From Schaalia odontolytica (GTDB lineage: Bacteria > Actinomycetota > Actinomycetes > Actinomycetales > Actinomycetaceae), in NCBI RefSeq assembly GCF_009730335.1, contig NZ_CP046315.1:434001-498000 (forward strand): a DNA stretch of 64,000 nt, in the 5' to 3' direction. The notes below the pieces were generated by a model, which searched no databases, was not told where the DNA came from, and worked only from the letters and a program-made list of their open reading frames with translations. Within the stretch, counting starts at the first letter, position 1; each line of letters opens with the position of its first letter. Of this stretch, positions 48,397 through 57,869 are shown in pieces. A program made the translations under genes and the position numbers.

Positions 48397-48957
48397 ATGA
48401 CGACGCCCGATCCGCAGGCCACCCCCTTCCAGCCCGAGGACGCCGCTGAGGCTCCCGCCTTCCCCCAGGCCTCGACCCCCGGCTACGACGAGGCCACGGC
48501 GACCCCCGGCGCGACGACCTACGGCACTGCGTACGACGCGCCCGCGGCCGACCCCTACGCCCAGCAGGGCTACGGTGTCCCCGGCCCAGATGCGAACGCC
48601 CAGGGTGCCTACGGTGCGGAAGCCTACGGTCAGCCCGGCTACGAGCAGGCTGCCTATGCAGCCGGTCAGCAGGCTTACGGCCAGCCCGCCTACGGTCAGC
48701 CCGCCTACGGTCAGCCCTTCGCCGCTGGTGCTCCCAAGCAGTGGATCGTCGCGCTGCTCCTGGCGTTCTTCCTGGGTGCCCTGGGTATCCACAACTTCTA
48801 CCTTGGTTACACCACCAAGGGCATCATTCAGCTGATTCTGACGATCACCATGATTGGTGCGCCTATCGCCGCCATCTGGGCGTTCATTGAGTTCATCATG
48901 ATCATCGCTCGCTCAGGCTCGTACGCATACGACGCTCAGGGCCAGCCCCTGCAGTGA
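48397..48957 (+). CDS. TM2 domain protein with Tyr/Gln/Pro-rich N-terminus
   Basis: The 186-residue protein has a ~110-residue low-complexity N-terminus with repeats of AYGQP and GYGVP type, then the TM2 unit (ALLLAFFLGALGIHNFYLGY, TTKGIIQLIL). The repeats resemble prion-like cytoplasmic tails. It starts at ATG 48397 after GAAAGG. Function is unknown. Confidence 0.85.
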   Translation: MTTPDPQATPFQPEDAAEAPAFPQASTPGYDEATATPGATTYGTAYDAPAADPYAQQGYGVPGPDANAQGAYGAEAYGQPGYEQAAYAAGQQAYGQPAYGQPAYGQPFAAGAPKQWIVALLLAFFLGALGIHNFYLGYTTKGIIQLILTITMIGAPIAAIWAFIEFIMIIARSGSYAYDAQGQPLQ

Positions 48958-49003
48958 TCCCCTGAGGCTGTTGTCGCGGCGCTGAGTATGCGACAATCGA
49001 GTC

Positions 49004-49585
49004 ATGCTGCTCAGTGACCGCGACATCAAGGCCTCTCTGGATTCTGGACGTATCCAGCTCGACCCGCTCGACCGGGACCTGGTCCAGCCGGCCAGTATCG
49101 ACGTGCGCCTGGATCGCCTGTTCCGGCTCTTCGATAACCACCGCTACCCGGTGATCGACCCGGCGGCGGACCAGTCGGACCTCACTCATCAGGTCGACGT
49201 GGGCCCCGATCAGCCCTTCGTGCTGCACCCCGGCGAGTTCGTCCTGGGCGCCACCTACGAGCTGGTGACCCTCGGCAACGACATTGCCGCGCGCCTTGAG
49301 GGCAAGTCCTCCCTTGGCCGCCTCGGCCTGCTCACCCACTCGACGGCGGGCTTTATTGACCCCGGCTTCTCGGGCCACGTGACTCTGGAGCTGTCGAACA
49401 CGGCGACGATGCCGATCCTGCTCTACCCCGGCATGAAGATCGGGCAGCTGTGCTTCTTCGACCTGTCCTCCCCGGCTGAGCACCCCTACGGTTCTAGCGG
49501 CCTCGGCTCTCATTACCAGGGCCAGCGCGGGCCGACTCCCTCGCGCACCCACGAGCGCTTTACGCGCACCCGCATCGAACGGTGA
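49004..49585 (+). CDS. dcd: dCTP deaminase
   Basis: The 193-residue enzyme has the dCTP deaminase/dUTPase-fold signature: [20 protein letters not shown] with catalytic Glu in the following segment, then [15 protein letters not shown] and a C-terminal [11 protein letters not shown]. It makes dUTP (or dUMP in bifunctional forms) for dTTP synthesis. It is 6 bp upstream of an unknown gene. Confidence 0.95.
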   Translation: MLLSDRDIKASLDSGRIQLDPLDRDLVQPASIDVRLDRLFRLFDNHRYPVIDPAADQSDLTHQVDVGPDQPFVLHPGEFVLGATYELVTLGNDIAARLEGKSSLGRLGLLTHSTAGFIDPGFSGHVTLELSNTATMPILLYPGMKIGQLCFFDLSSPAEHPYGSSGLGSHYQGQRGPTPSRTHERFTRTRIER

Positions 49586-49591
49586 TACCCG

Positions 49592-51199
49592 ATGTCGGCT
49601 CTTCCTCCTCCAACGCCCTCCCGGCTTGAACGCATGCGCGCCGAGCGTGCCGAGCGTGCGGCCCGCGAGGCGAGCTATCCGCCAGCACCGGATTCCGCCG
49701 ACCTGCCGGAGCCTCCCGCTCCCGAGCCGGCTGACTTGCAGGCACCGCCCCCGCCGGAGCCACCTGAGCCGACGCCGGTCATGGGTGTTCCTCAGGTGCA
49801 GGTCGCGCCGCAGCGAAGCGCCGGTCACGAGGTTGAGGCCGGCATCCCACCGGTGGCTCCCAGTCAGACGCGCACGGGCGTCATTCAGGGCGTTGCTCTG
49901 CCCGGTATGACGCCGCGTGAGCAGGTCACCAACAGGGACGAGGCCCCTCAGGCCGCGCCGGTGAGGCGTTCCCTCAAGGAGCGCATGGCCTCGGCCCCCC
50001 ATTCGTTCGCGGACCCGACGCCGATGAGCGTGACGGACAACCCGCTCACCCAGACGAACGTCGGCCTGACGACGATGACCTCGACGGACGCTGCCTTCCA
50101 GATCGCGGCCGACGGTGAAGTCACGAGCGCTGAGGCCACCATCCCGATCGCCGCCGCCATCGAGGTGAGCGAACCCGCCGGCGTCCTCGACTTGGACGTT
50201 GCGCGCGAGCATCACCTGTTCCTTGTCTCCGACGCGGTTGATCCCGCCGAGCTCGAGGCCCTCGCGATTTCCATGTGGGACGAGGCCGGATGGATCGCCC
50301 CGGGACGCCTGCGCCTCTCCTCCGACGCCGAGCTGGAAGGCCCGTGGACCCTCGACCAGCCGACGCGCGCGGCGCTGGGCACCCCGGCCTCGCTGTCCAA
50401 CGCGTGGGTCCTGCACTGCCCGCAGGCGCCCGCCCGCCAGCACAACAACGGCGTCATGGGCGAGTGGGACAAGGCGTTCCCCGACGGCCTGCCCACGGGC
50501 CTGGAGTACCGCGTGCTCGAGGCGCTGCGCCGCATGGCCCGCCGCCTCGCGGGCGGACTGCGCATCGCGGGCAGCGGCTACGTCATGGTCCCCGACGCCG
50601 ACTCGGCCGTGAACCTGACGGTGTACTCGCCGCGCTGGATCAACCCCGAGGATCTGCTCTCCGCGATGCGTGAGCGCGCCGGTTTCGAGCAGATGAAGGA
50701 TGCGCGTGACATCACGCCCGAGGCCCCCAAGCCCGTCCCGCTGACCCCCGCGCAGATCGCCCAGATCGAGAAGCTGAAGGCCGAGCTGGGCCCGGTGCGC
50801 AAGGACATCGCCTCCAAGATCGCCAAGGCCCGCGAGGAGCACGAGGCACAGCGCGACAAGCCGCAGGTCGTCGACGGCTACGCCCTCATGAGTCCGATCG
50901 GCCATCGCTCGGACATGATGATCGAGGTCCACGCCGTGCCCACGCCGCCGCGCGTCCTGCGCTGGGAGCCGTGGACGGCCGGAGCCATCATCGAATACCA
51001 GGTCCGCTGGCTGCCCACCTCCGCGCCGACGCCCGGCGTTGGCGCGATAAGCCGCACCGCTCGCCTCGAGCGCCTGCGCTCGACCCAGGACGTGGAGAAG
51101 GCCGCCGGCATGATCGCGACCCTGGTGGGCGGCAACGTCATCGACGAGGACGGCTTCCTCGTCGGCCTTGAGGAAATCTCCCCTGAGGACGGGGAATAG
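49592..51199 (+). CDS. Hypothetical protein downstream of dcd
   Basis: I do not recognise this 535-residue protein. The first ~170 residues are basic, then Pro/Glu-rich and probably disordered. Residues ~190-345 look globular (LDLDVAREHHLFLVSDAVDP, GLEYRVLEALRRMARRLAGG). A charged helix or coiled coil follows at ~385-425 (AQIAQIEKLKAELGPVRKDI), then a beta-rich C-terminus with RWEPWTAGAIIEYQVRW. There is no signal peptide or membrane segment. Close spacing to dcd suggests co-expression only. Confidence 0.7.
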   Translation: MSALPPPTPSRLERMRAERAERAAREASYPPAPDSADLPEPPAPEPADLQAPPPPEPPEPTPVMGVPQVQVAPQRSAGHEVEAGIPPVAPSQTRTGVIQGVALPGMTPREQVTNRDEAPQAAPVRRSLKERMASAPHSFADPTPMSVTDNPLTQTNVGLTTMTSTDAAFQIAADGEVTSAEATIPIAAAIEVSEPAGVLDLDVAREHHLFLVSDAVDPAELEALAISMWDEAGWIAPGRLRLSSDAELEGPWTLDQPTRAALGTPASLSNAWVLHCPQAPARQHNNGVMGEWDKAFPDGLPTGLEYRVLEALRRMARRLAGGLRIAGSGYVMVPDADSAVNLTVYSPRWINPEDLLSAMRERAGFEQMKDARDITPEAPKPVPLTPAQIAQIEKLKAELGPVRKDIASKIAKAREEHEAQRDKPQVVDGYALMSPIGHRSDMMIEVHAVPTPPRVLRWEPWTAGAIIEYQVRWLPTSAPTPGVGAISRTARLERLRSTQDVEKAAGMIATLVGGNVIDEDGFLVGLEEISPEDGE

Positions 51200-51275
51200 G
51201 CCATCCGTAGACGGTGGGGGTGTCACCCGCTAAGGTGAATGTGTTTTCATATCCACACGAAGGAAAGGACACGCC

Positions 51276-51488
51276 ATGAAGCTCTCTGCACGCAACCAGC
51301 TCCCCGGCACCGTCGTTGAGGTCTCTCAGGGCGCCGTGAACGGCATCGTCAAGATCGAGGTCGCCCCCGGCCTGGTCATCTCTTCGTCGATCACGAACGC
51401 CGCCATCGAAGAACTTGGCCTGACCGTCGGCTCCAAGGCTGTCGCCGTCATCAAGGCCTCCAACGTCATCGTCGGCGTCGAGGACTGA
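51276..51488 (+). CDS. Molbindin (single Mop/TOBE domain)
   Basis: The 70-residue protein is a single molybdenum-pterin-binding domain: MKLSARNQLPGTVVEVSQGA, VNGIVKIEV, SITNAAIEELGL, then VGSKAVAVIKASNVIVGV. Free-standing Mop proteins bind molybdate oxyanion and buffer it. GAAAGGA lies upstream. No molybdate transporter is adjacent. Confidence 0.92.
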   Translation: MKLSARNQLPGTVVEVSQGAVNGIVKIEVAPGLVISSSITNAAIEELGLTVGSKAVAVIKASNVIVGVED

Positions 51489-51502
51489 TTTTCTTTCGTT
51501 AA

Positions 51503-51538
51503 AGGGTGGCCCCGCAGGTTTTCCTGCGGGGCCACCCT
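51503..51538. terminator. Bidirectional terminator
   Basis: AGGGTGGCCCCGCAGG, TTTT loop, CCTGCGGGGCCACCCT (16-bp perfect), between convergent genes. Confidence 0.88.
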
Positions 51539-51556
51539 CTTGTCTGTGTGCGTGCG

Positions 51557-54064
51557 TTACTGGCCGCGCTTGACGGACTCAAGCAGCATGACGGCTACGT
51601 CCCGCACCTCTGGGAGCTTCCCACCCGACGAGGCTGTGGCGGCGTCGTTGTTCGCGCCGCCCTGGTCGGCGTCGGAGGAGACGAAGCCGGCGGACGTGCC
51701 CGAGGCGGAGCCGAGCATCTGGGAGCAGAAGGGGCAGGCCGTCGCGACGACGTCCGCGCCCGTGGAGGCGGCCTCGACGATGCGGGCGTCCGCGATCCGG
51801 GTCCCGCGCGTCTCCTCGAACCAGGCGTGCGCGCCGCCCGCGCCGCAGCACATCGCGCGGTCGCGGTTGCGCGGCATCTCGACGAGCTCCACGTTCGGCA
51901 GGGAGCCCACGAGCTCGCGCGGCGGCTCGTAGACGCGGTTGTGGCGTCCCAGGAAGCACGCGTCGTGGTAGGTGACCTTCAGGGGCGCGCCGACCGAGGG
52001 AGCGCTGTCCGCGGACTGTGCCCCGGCCTCGTCCGTGGAGTCCGTGCCCGCGGAGGCAGGCGAGGCGGTGGGGGCCACCGGCGTGAGGAGGCCGTCGCGC
52101 ACCAGGCGGTTGAGGAGCTGCGTGTGGTGGACGACGTCGAAGGAGCCGCCCAGCTCCGGGTACTCGCCGGCGATCGTGTTGAAGCAGTGCGCGCAGGACA
52201 CGACGATCTTCTGAGGCTTGGCTTCCTTGAGCGTGTCGATCGCCTGGGCGGCCAGCATCTGGAAGAGGGCCTCGTTTCCGGCGCGGCGGGCCGGGTCGCC
52301 CGTGCAGGACTCGCCCGATCCGAGGACCGCGAAGGACACGCCCGCCGTGTGCAGCAGCTCGGCGACGGCCGCGCTGGTCTTCTTCGCCGTGTCATCGTAG
52401 GCGCCCGCGCAGCCCACCCAGAACAGGTAGTCAACCTCGGAGGCGTCCTCGATGTCCTCGCCGACGACGGGGATGTCGAAGTCCAGCTTCTTCGCCCAGT
52501 CCATGCGCTTGCGGGCCGCCTGGTTGTAGGGGTTCGCCTTGGATTCCATGCCGCGGAACGCGCGGCCCAGCTCGCGGGGGAACGCGCCCTCCATGAGGAC
52601 CTGGTGGCGGCGCAGGTCAAGGATGTGGTCGATGTGCTCGATGTCGACGGGGCACTGCTCGACGCAGGCGCCGCAGTTCGTGCAGTCCCACAGGACCTCT
52701 TCGGAGACGACCTCGGGGACCAGGGGAGCGGTGACCGCGGAGACGCCCTCGGGACCGGTCGCGCCCGACAGGGACAGAGCGGACACCAGGTCGAAAGAGT
52801 GCGGCGAGGCCGGCACGCCCTTGTCGAGGAGGACCTCCCCATCCTCGAGCTTCTGGTGGCCCTCTTCCTGCTCGACGATCTGCACGTTAGAGGCGGACTC
52901 CATGTGGTCCCGCAGGCCCATGATGAGCAGCTTCGGGGAGAGAGGCTTCTGCGTGTTCCACGCGGGGCACAGCTCCTGGCAGCGGCCGCACTCGGTGCAC
53001 GAGTACAGGTCCAGGCGGGCCTTCCACGAGAAGTCGTCGATCGTGCCCACGCCGAGGACCGTGTCCTCGGGGAGGTCGTCGAAGTCGTCCTCGCTGGTCA
53101 CGGGCTTGCCGTCAATGAGCATGTGGTCGGCTGGTCCCAGGGACTTCGTGCCGTCCGCGTTGCGACGCGTGTACAGGTTGAGGATCGCGACGAAGCGGTG
53201 CCAGGCGACGCCCATGCCCGTCTGGATGCCGACGACCGTCAGCCAGGTCATGGAGGTGAGGACCTTGAGGGCGCTGACCAGCACGATCGCGTTGGCCAGC
53301 GAGGCGGCCGAGGAGGAGACAGCGGCCGCGAAGAGCGCGCCCAGCCAGCCGGTGAGGGGGAAGTGCAGGACGGTCGCGTGGGCCTCGAGGCCCGGGGTGG
53401 CGCTGAACAGCGCGTATTCGAGGCCGCGCAGGGCCACGACACACGCGCACACGATGAGGATGACCCACTCGACGAAGAGCGCCTGCCAGCGGGTCGAGCC
53501 CAGGAAGCGGGAGGCCAGGCCGCGCGGGGAGGAGTCACGCGGGTGGGGCTTGGCCAGGGACGAGGGCGGGGTGCCTTCCGGGTCGGCCGCGGCAGCAGCG
53601 GCGTCGGGGTCGTCGTTCGAGAGGGCCGCCTCGGCGGCCGTGCCGCGCCCGGCGCGCTGGCGCACGACCATCAGGGCGATGATGCCTGCCAGGCCGCCCC
53701 AGGCGAAGACCTCGGTGAGCCACTCCCACGGCGCGAAGTGGCCGAGGAGGGGCAGCGTGAAGGTCTGGACGCGCAGCTGTGCGTAGCCTGTGATCAGGGT
53801 GAGGAAGAGGATCGGGAAGGACACCATGACCAGCCAGTGGGCGGCCTTGATCCAGGGGCGGCCCTTGAACTCGCGGTGCGTGAGGGCTGCGGAGACGACG
53901 CCCCAGAGGCGTTTGCCGACGGGACCTAGGCGCCCCGGGTCGGGCGTGCCCGCCGAGACCGTGCGCCACATGTGTGTCAGGCCTCGTGCGAACGACAGGA
54001 CGGCCACAGCGCTCACTAGCAGGGCGAGTCCCCACATGATGGCGCTCAGCGTCGGATTGGCCAC
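51557..54064 (-). CDS. Membrane-bound Fe-S oxidoreductase (heterodisulfide reductase-like, CCG domains)
   Basis: The 835-residue protein starts at GTG 54064 after GAGGAGG. The N-terminal ~300 residues have about six membrane helices (NarI-like). Two 4Fe-4S motifs follow (CTECGRCQELCP, CTNCGACVEQCP), then two CCG-type segments (SCAHCFNT, and DACFLGRHN with MCCGAGGAHAW). This architecture suggests electron transfer between the quinone pool and a thiol or flavin partner, possibly with an electron-transfer flavoprotein. A low-complexity insert near 670-690 (TDEAGAQSADS) is encoded by the dispersed repeat (52020-52033). Confidence 0.85.
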   Translation of the reverse strand: MANPTLSAIMWGLALLVSAVAVLSFARGLTHMWRTVSAGTPDPGRLGPVGKRLWGVVSAALTHREFKGRPWIKAAHWLVMVSFPILFLTLITGYAQLRVQTFTLPLLGHFAPWEWLTEVFAWGGLAGIIALMVVRQRAGRGTAAEAALSNDDPDAAAAAADPEGTPPSSLAKPHPRDSSPRGLASRFLGSTRWQALFVEWVILIVCACVVALRGLEYALFSATPGLEAHATVLHFPLTGWLGALFAAAVSSSAASLANAIVLVSALKVLTSMTWLTVVGIQTGMGVAWHRFVAILNLYTRRNADGTKSLGPADHMLIDGKPVTSEDDFDDLPEDTVLGVGTIDDFSWKARLDLYSCTECGRCQELCPAWNTQKPLSPKLLIMGLRDHMESASNVQIVEQEEGHQKLEDGEVLLDKGVPASPHSFDLVSALSLSGATGPEGVSAVTAPLVPEVVSEEVLWDCTNCGACVEQCPVDIEHIDHILDLRRHQVLMEGAFPRELGRAFRGMESKANPYNQAARKRMDWAKKLDFDIPVVGEDIEDASEVDYLFWVGCAGAYDDTAKKTSAAVAELLHTAGVSFAVLGSGESCTGDPARRAGNEALFQMLAAQAIDTLKEAKPQKIVVSCAHCFNTIAGEYPELGGSFDVVHHTQLLNRLVRDGLLTPVAPTASPASAGTDSTDEAGAQSADSAPSVGAPLKVTYHDACFLGRHNRVYEPPRELVGSLPNVELVEMPRNRDRAMCCGAGGAHAWFEETRGTRIADARIVEAASTGADVVATACPFCSQMLGSASGTSAGFVSSDADQGGANNDAATASSGGKLPEVRDVAVMLLESVKRGQ

Positions 54065-54240
54065 GTTTCCTCCTCAAGATTGCTGCACTCCATTGTGTCA
54101 TCTCGACACTGGAGAGAACGGTTCTGCCCCGCAAAGCGTGCGCAATTACGCGCTGCGCGTCATGTTTGCGGGGCCTGCGTGTGTGCGCCACAACGTGGAT
54201 ACATGCCACGGTCTGGGGAAAAGTGTGGGAGAGTGAGAGC

Positions 54241-55812
54241 GTGCTTCCCGTCTCGCAGCCAGACACGACACTGTCCGACCAGGAACTCTTCGGAGACGAT
54301 CACCCGCACGATCACTGCGGGGTCTTCGGAGTATGGGCCCCGGGTGAGGACGTTTCCCGCCTGACCTACTTCTCCCTCTACGCCTTGCAACACCGCGGCC
54401 AACAGAGCGCCGGTATTGCGACGTCGAATGGCAAGCAGATCCTCGTGTACAAGGATCAGGGCCTCGTCTCGCAGGTGTTCTCCGAGCAGTCCCTCCAGGG
54501 CCTGCGCGGCCACATCGCCCTGGGACACGTCCGCTACGCGACGACCGGCGCGGACGTGTGGCGCAACGCCCAGCCGACGCTGGGCCCCACCCCCACGGGC
54601 ACGCTCGCCCTGGCCCACAACGGCAACCTCACCAACACGGCCGAGCTGCGCGAGCTGGCCGTCGAGATCGCCGATGACGGCGAGGACTTCGAACGCGGCG
54701 CCTCCACCGACACCTCTCTCGTGACCGCGCTGCTGGGTATGGCCGACCGTATCCCGGGGCCGACCCCCTTCATCGCGTCCCCGTCCGTGACTCCGTCCGA
54801 GACCGATGGGGACGAGGCCGCCCCGGCCTCGTCGCTTGCTGAGGACCTTGAGCCCGCACCCCTCGTCGGCGCCGCCCTGAAGGTCCTGCCGCGCATCAAG
54901 GGCGCGTTCTCCCTGGTCTTCATGGACGAGAACACGCTGTACGCCGCGCGCGACCCGCACGGCTACCGCCCGCTCGTGCTGGGCCGCCTGGCCTCCGGCT
55001 GGGTCGTCGCCTCCGAGACTGCTGCCCTGGACCTGTGTGGCGCGACCTTCGTGCGCGAGGTCGAGCCCGGCGAGCTCATCTCGATCGACGCGTCGGGCGT
55101 GCACTCGCGCCGCTTCGCCGTGCGCCGCTCCAACACCTGCGTCTTCGAGTACGTGTACCTGGCCCGCCCCGACACGACGATCGGCGGGCGCCGGATCGTC
55201 GCCGCGCGCCACGAGATGGGTGCCGCGCTGGCGCGCGAAAACCCCATTGAGGCGGATCTGGTGATCCCCACGCCCGACTCGGGTACGCCGGCCGCGATCG
55301 GCTACGCGCAGGAGTCCGGGATTCCCTTCGCCCAGGGCCTCGTGAAGAACGCGTACGTGGGCCGAACCTTCATCCAGCCCACGCAGTCCCTGCGCCAGCT
55401 GGGCATCCGCCTCAAGCTCAACCCGCTGCGTGAGGTCATCGAAGGCAAGCGCCTGGTCGTCATCGACGACTCGATCGTTCGCGGCAACACGCAGCGCGCG
55501 CTCGTCAAGATGCTGCGCGAGGCCGGGGCCGCCGAGGTGCACATCCGCATCTCGTCCCCGCCGGTGCTGTGGCCGTGCTTCTTCGGTATCGATTTCCCGA
55601 CGCGCGCCGAGCTCATCGCCTCGTCCATGAGCGTCGAACAGGTCCGCGAATCCATCGGCGCCGACTCGCTGGCCTACCTGTCGATCTACGGCATGGTTGG
55701 TGCCACCGGACAGGGCACGTCCCTGTGCATCGGCTGCTTCACCGGCGAATACCCTGAGACGATCCCCGCCGGGACCCCCGTGCCCGGAACCCCCGATGCC
55801 ACCCCCTGCTAA
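54241..55812 (+). CDS. purF: Amidophosphoribosyltransferase
   Basis: The 523-residue enzyme makes phosphoribosylamine from PRPP and glutamine. A short propeptide precedes the glutaminase Cys in DHCGVFGVW, so N-terminal processing is expected. HRGQQSAGIA, RYATTG and the PRPP loop VVIDDSIVRGNT are intact, as are four C-terminal cysteine candidates for the Fe-S cluster. An Asp/Ala/Pro/Ser insert (DEAAPASS) inside the glutaminase domain comes from a palindromic repeat copy at 54811-54833. GTG 54241 is preferred over upstream frame codons. Confidence 0.95.
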   Translation: MLPVSQPDTTLSDQELFGDDHPHDHCGVFGVWAPGEDVSRLTYFSLYALQHRGQQSAGIATSNGKQILVYKDQGLVSQVFSEQSLQGLRGHIALGHVRYATTGADVWRNAQPTLGPTPTGTLALAHNGNLTNTAELRELAVEIADDGEDFERGASTDTSLVTALLGMADRIPGPTPFIASPSVTPSETDGDEAAPASSLAEDLEPAPLVGAALKVLPRIKGAFSLVFMDENTLYAARDPHGYRPLVLGRLASGWVVASETAALDLCGATFVREVEPGELISIDASGVHSRRFAVRRSNTCVFEYVYLARPDTTIGGRRIVAARHEMGAALARENPIEADLVIPTPDSGTPAAIGYAQESGIPFAQGLVKNAYVGRTFIQPTQSLRQLGIRLKLNPLREVIEGKRLVVIDDSIVRGNTQRALVKMLREAGAAEVHIRISSPPVLWPCFFGIDFPTRAELIASSMSVEQVRESIGADSLAYLSIYGMVGATGQGTSLCIGCFTGEYPETIPAGTPVPGTPDATPC

Positions 55813-55911
55813 CCTCCACGCCCGCGACGCCACCCGGCGCCGCGGGCGTTGTTCTCAACCCGACCACCCAGACACGGCCTCGTCGAGCGCCATCCGCGAA
55901 AGGCACCACCC

Positions 55912-57072
55912 ATGACCGACATCCCCCTGGACTACGCGACCGCTGGCGTCGACACCGCTGCGGGCGACCGTGCCGTCGAGCTGATGAAGAGTGCCGTCGC
56001 CGCCACCCACGACTCCACCGTCCTGGGCGCGACCGGCGGATTTGCCGGCATGGTTGACGCGTCGGCGCTGCTGGGCATGCAGAAGCCGCTGCTCGCGACC
56101 TCCACGGACGGCGTGGGCACGAAGATAGCGATCGCGCAGGCCATGGACGTGCACGACACGATCGGCCAGGACCTGGTCGGCATGGTCGTCGACGACATCG
56201 TCGTGATCGGCGCGCGCCCCGTCCTCATGACCGACTACATCGCTTGCGGGCACGTCGTCCCCGAGCGCATCGCCTCCATCGTCACCGGCATCGCGCGCGC
56301 CTGCGAGGCCACGGGCACGCCCCTCATCGGCGGCGAGACCGCCGAGCACCCGGGCGTCATGGAACCCGACGACTACGACATCGCGGGCGCCGCGACCGGC
56401 GTCGTGGACGCCTCCAAGCTGCTGGGCCCCGAGCGCGTGGCCGACGGCGACGTCGTCATCGCCATGGCCTCCTCCGGCCTGCACTCCAACGGCTACTCGC
56501 TGGTGCGCTCCGTCGTCTCCCGCGTCGGCGCCTCGCTGGAGTCCCACGTGGCCGAGTTCGGCCGCACCCTCGGCGAGGAGCTCCTCGAGCCCACGCGCCT
56601 GTACACGCGCCCGTGCCTCGACCTGGTCGAGCGCTTCGGCGTCGGCGGTATCCACGCCTACTCGCACGTGACCGGCGGCGGCCTGGCCGCGAACCTGTCG
56701 CGCGTCCTGCCCCAGGGCGCCATCGCCACCGTCGACCGCTCCACGTGGACCATCCCCGCCGTGTTCGACTGGGTGCGCCGCGGCGGCGATGTCACCTGGG
56801 TCGGAATGGAGGACTCCCTGAATCTGGGCGTCGGCATGGTCGCCGTCGTCTCGGCCTCCGTGGCCTCCGAGGTCCTCTCCGCGATCAATGAGTCCGGGGT
56901 GGCCGCGTGGGTCCTGGGCTCCGTCACGTCGGCCGGCGCCGACGGAACCGTGGCTGGCTTCGGGTCGGTTTCGGACCTCGGCGCGGATTCCTCCGGCGTG
57001 CGCCTCATCTCCGGTACGAAGGGCGTCCAGGCGGGCGCCGTGCTGCTGCACGGCGAATACCGCGTCGGCTGA
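55912..57072 (+). CDS. purM: Phosphoribosylformylglycinamidine cyclo-ligase (AIR synthetase)
   Basis: The 386-residue enzyme catalyses the ATP-dependent closure of the imidazole ring in purine synthesis. Characteristic parts are DYATAGVD, ATSTDGVGTKIAIA, DLVGMVVDDIVVIGARP, PLIGGETAEHPG, SSGLHSNGYSLVR and HVTGGGLAANL. It follows purF by 99 bp containing a GGCCTCGTC half-element. Confidence 0.96.
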   Translation: MTDIPLDYATAGVDTAAGDRAVELMKSAVAATHDSTVLGATGGFAGMVDASALLGMQKPLLATSTDGVGTKIAIAQAMDVHDTIGQDLVGMVVDDIVVIGARPVLMTDYIACGHVVPERIASIVTGIARACEATGTPLIGGETAEHPGVMEPDDYDIAGAATGVVDASKLLGPERVADGDVVIAMASSGLHSNGYSLVRSVVSRVGASLESHVAEFGRTLGEELLEPTRLYTRPCLDLVERFGVGGIHAYSHVTGGGLAANLSRVLPQGAIATVDRSTWTIPAVFDWVRRGGDVTWVGMEDSLNLGVGMVAVVSASVASEVLSAINESGVAAWVLGSVTSAGADGTVAGFGSVSDLGADSSGVRLISGTKGVQAGAVLLHGEYRVG

Positions 57073-57140
57073 GCGTTACGTGGCTTGAGCTGAGCTGAGC
57101 TGAGCTTCGCTGAGCGGTGCGCCTGCTCTGAGTGCGTGAG

Positions 57141-57170
57141 AGGGGTCGAGGCCTGCGGGCCTCGGCCCCT
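57141..57170 (+). terminator. Terminator after purM
   Basis: AGGGGTCGAGGCC and GGCCTCGGCCCCT pair with one mismatch around a 4-nt loop, followed by TTG. Confidence 0.65.
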
Positions 57171-57196
57171 TGTCGTGCGGGTGCCCTTCTGCGGGC

Positions 57197-57258
57197 GTGC
57201 GAGTGGGTGCGGGTGTGCGAGTGGGTGCGGGCGTGCGAGTGGGTGCGGGTGTGCGGGG
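57197..57258. repeat. 18-bp tandem repeat, 3.4 copies
   Basis: GTGCGAGTGGGTGCGGGT units at 57197, 57215 and 57233, then a partial unit. Units differ only at the last base. TGAGC x4 at 57086-57105 is a separate small repeat. Confidence 0.85.
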
Positions 57259-57356
57259 TGGCGCGTGCGGGCCCGAGCGTGCGCGTGCGTCAGAAATAGT
57301 GTTTCGGGTACGCCAAAGCGGCGGACCGGTTCTCGGTCCGCCGTGTGGCTGAGCCG

Positions 57357-57635
57357 TTACTTAGTGGAGGATCCACCCGTCCAGAAGGACTCATCGAGCT
57401 GTTCCGGATCGATGTCGTCTTCTTCCGCGGGCATCTCGGCGAAGTCGGCGTATTTCGAGTAGAGGTCGTCGTCGATCGCATCGTCCTCTTCGGGCTCGTC
57501 CGCCGGCACGTGTGCCAGGTACGAGTCCTCATCCGCCAGCTCGCGCTGAAGTGCGTTTAGGTCGGTGTCGGGGCTGAAATACTTCAGCTTCCGAGCGACT
57601 TTCATCTGCTTAGCCTTTTGACGGCCGCGCCCCAT
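57357..57635 (-). CDS. DUF3073 family protein
   Basis: The 92-residue protein has the conserved start MGRGRQKAKQMKVARKLKYF then SPDTDLNALQREL of actinobacterial DUF3073, with a strongly acidic second half. Function is unknown. The basic head and acidic tail suggest nucleic-acid contact. Confidence 0.9.
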   Translation of the reverse strand: MGRGRQKAKQMKVARKLKYFSPDTDLNALQRELADEDSYLAHVPADEPEEDDAIDDDLYSKYADFAEMPAEEDDIDPEQLDESFWTGGSSTK

Positions 57636-57810
57636 GGCGTCGACCCCCTCCGCGTCGTTCGGGTCCGCGTGAAGCGGTTCCCTGGGTGTTCAAAATGTTT
57701 CGTGGGACCATCATAGCTAATGACGGGCCTTGACCTCACCTTGGATTGGGTTTTGCGCGCTCAGCGGAGCGGGTGAAGGGGCGCGGATGCCCACGAAACC
57801 GGGGAAATAG

Positions 57811-57854
57811 AACCGGCGCAACCCTCGGCCAGTGTGGCCGGAGTTACGCCGGTT
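57811..57854 (-). terminator. Two-level hairpin downstream of the holin-X/DUF3618 pair
   Basis: AACCGGCG/CGCCGGTT outer arms enclose CGGCC-AGTGT-GGCCG. It lies 16 bp past the DUF3618 stop. Confidence 0.6.
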
Positions 57855-57869
57855 CGCGTCAGTTGGTGC

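Noticed and set aside
55855-57051. 398-codon minus-strand frame opposite purM
   Set aside because: Shadow of purM with low-complexity translation.
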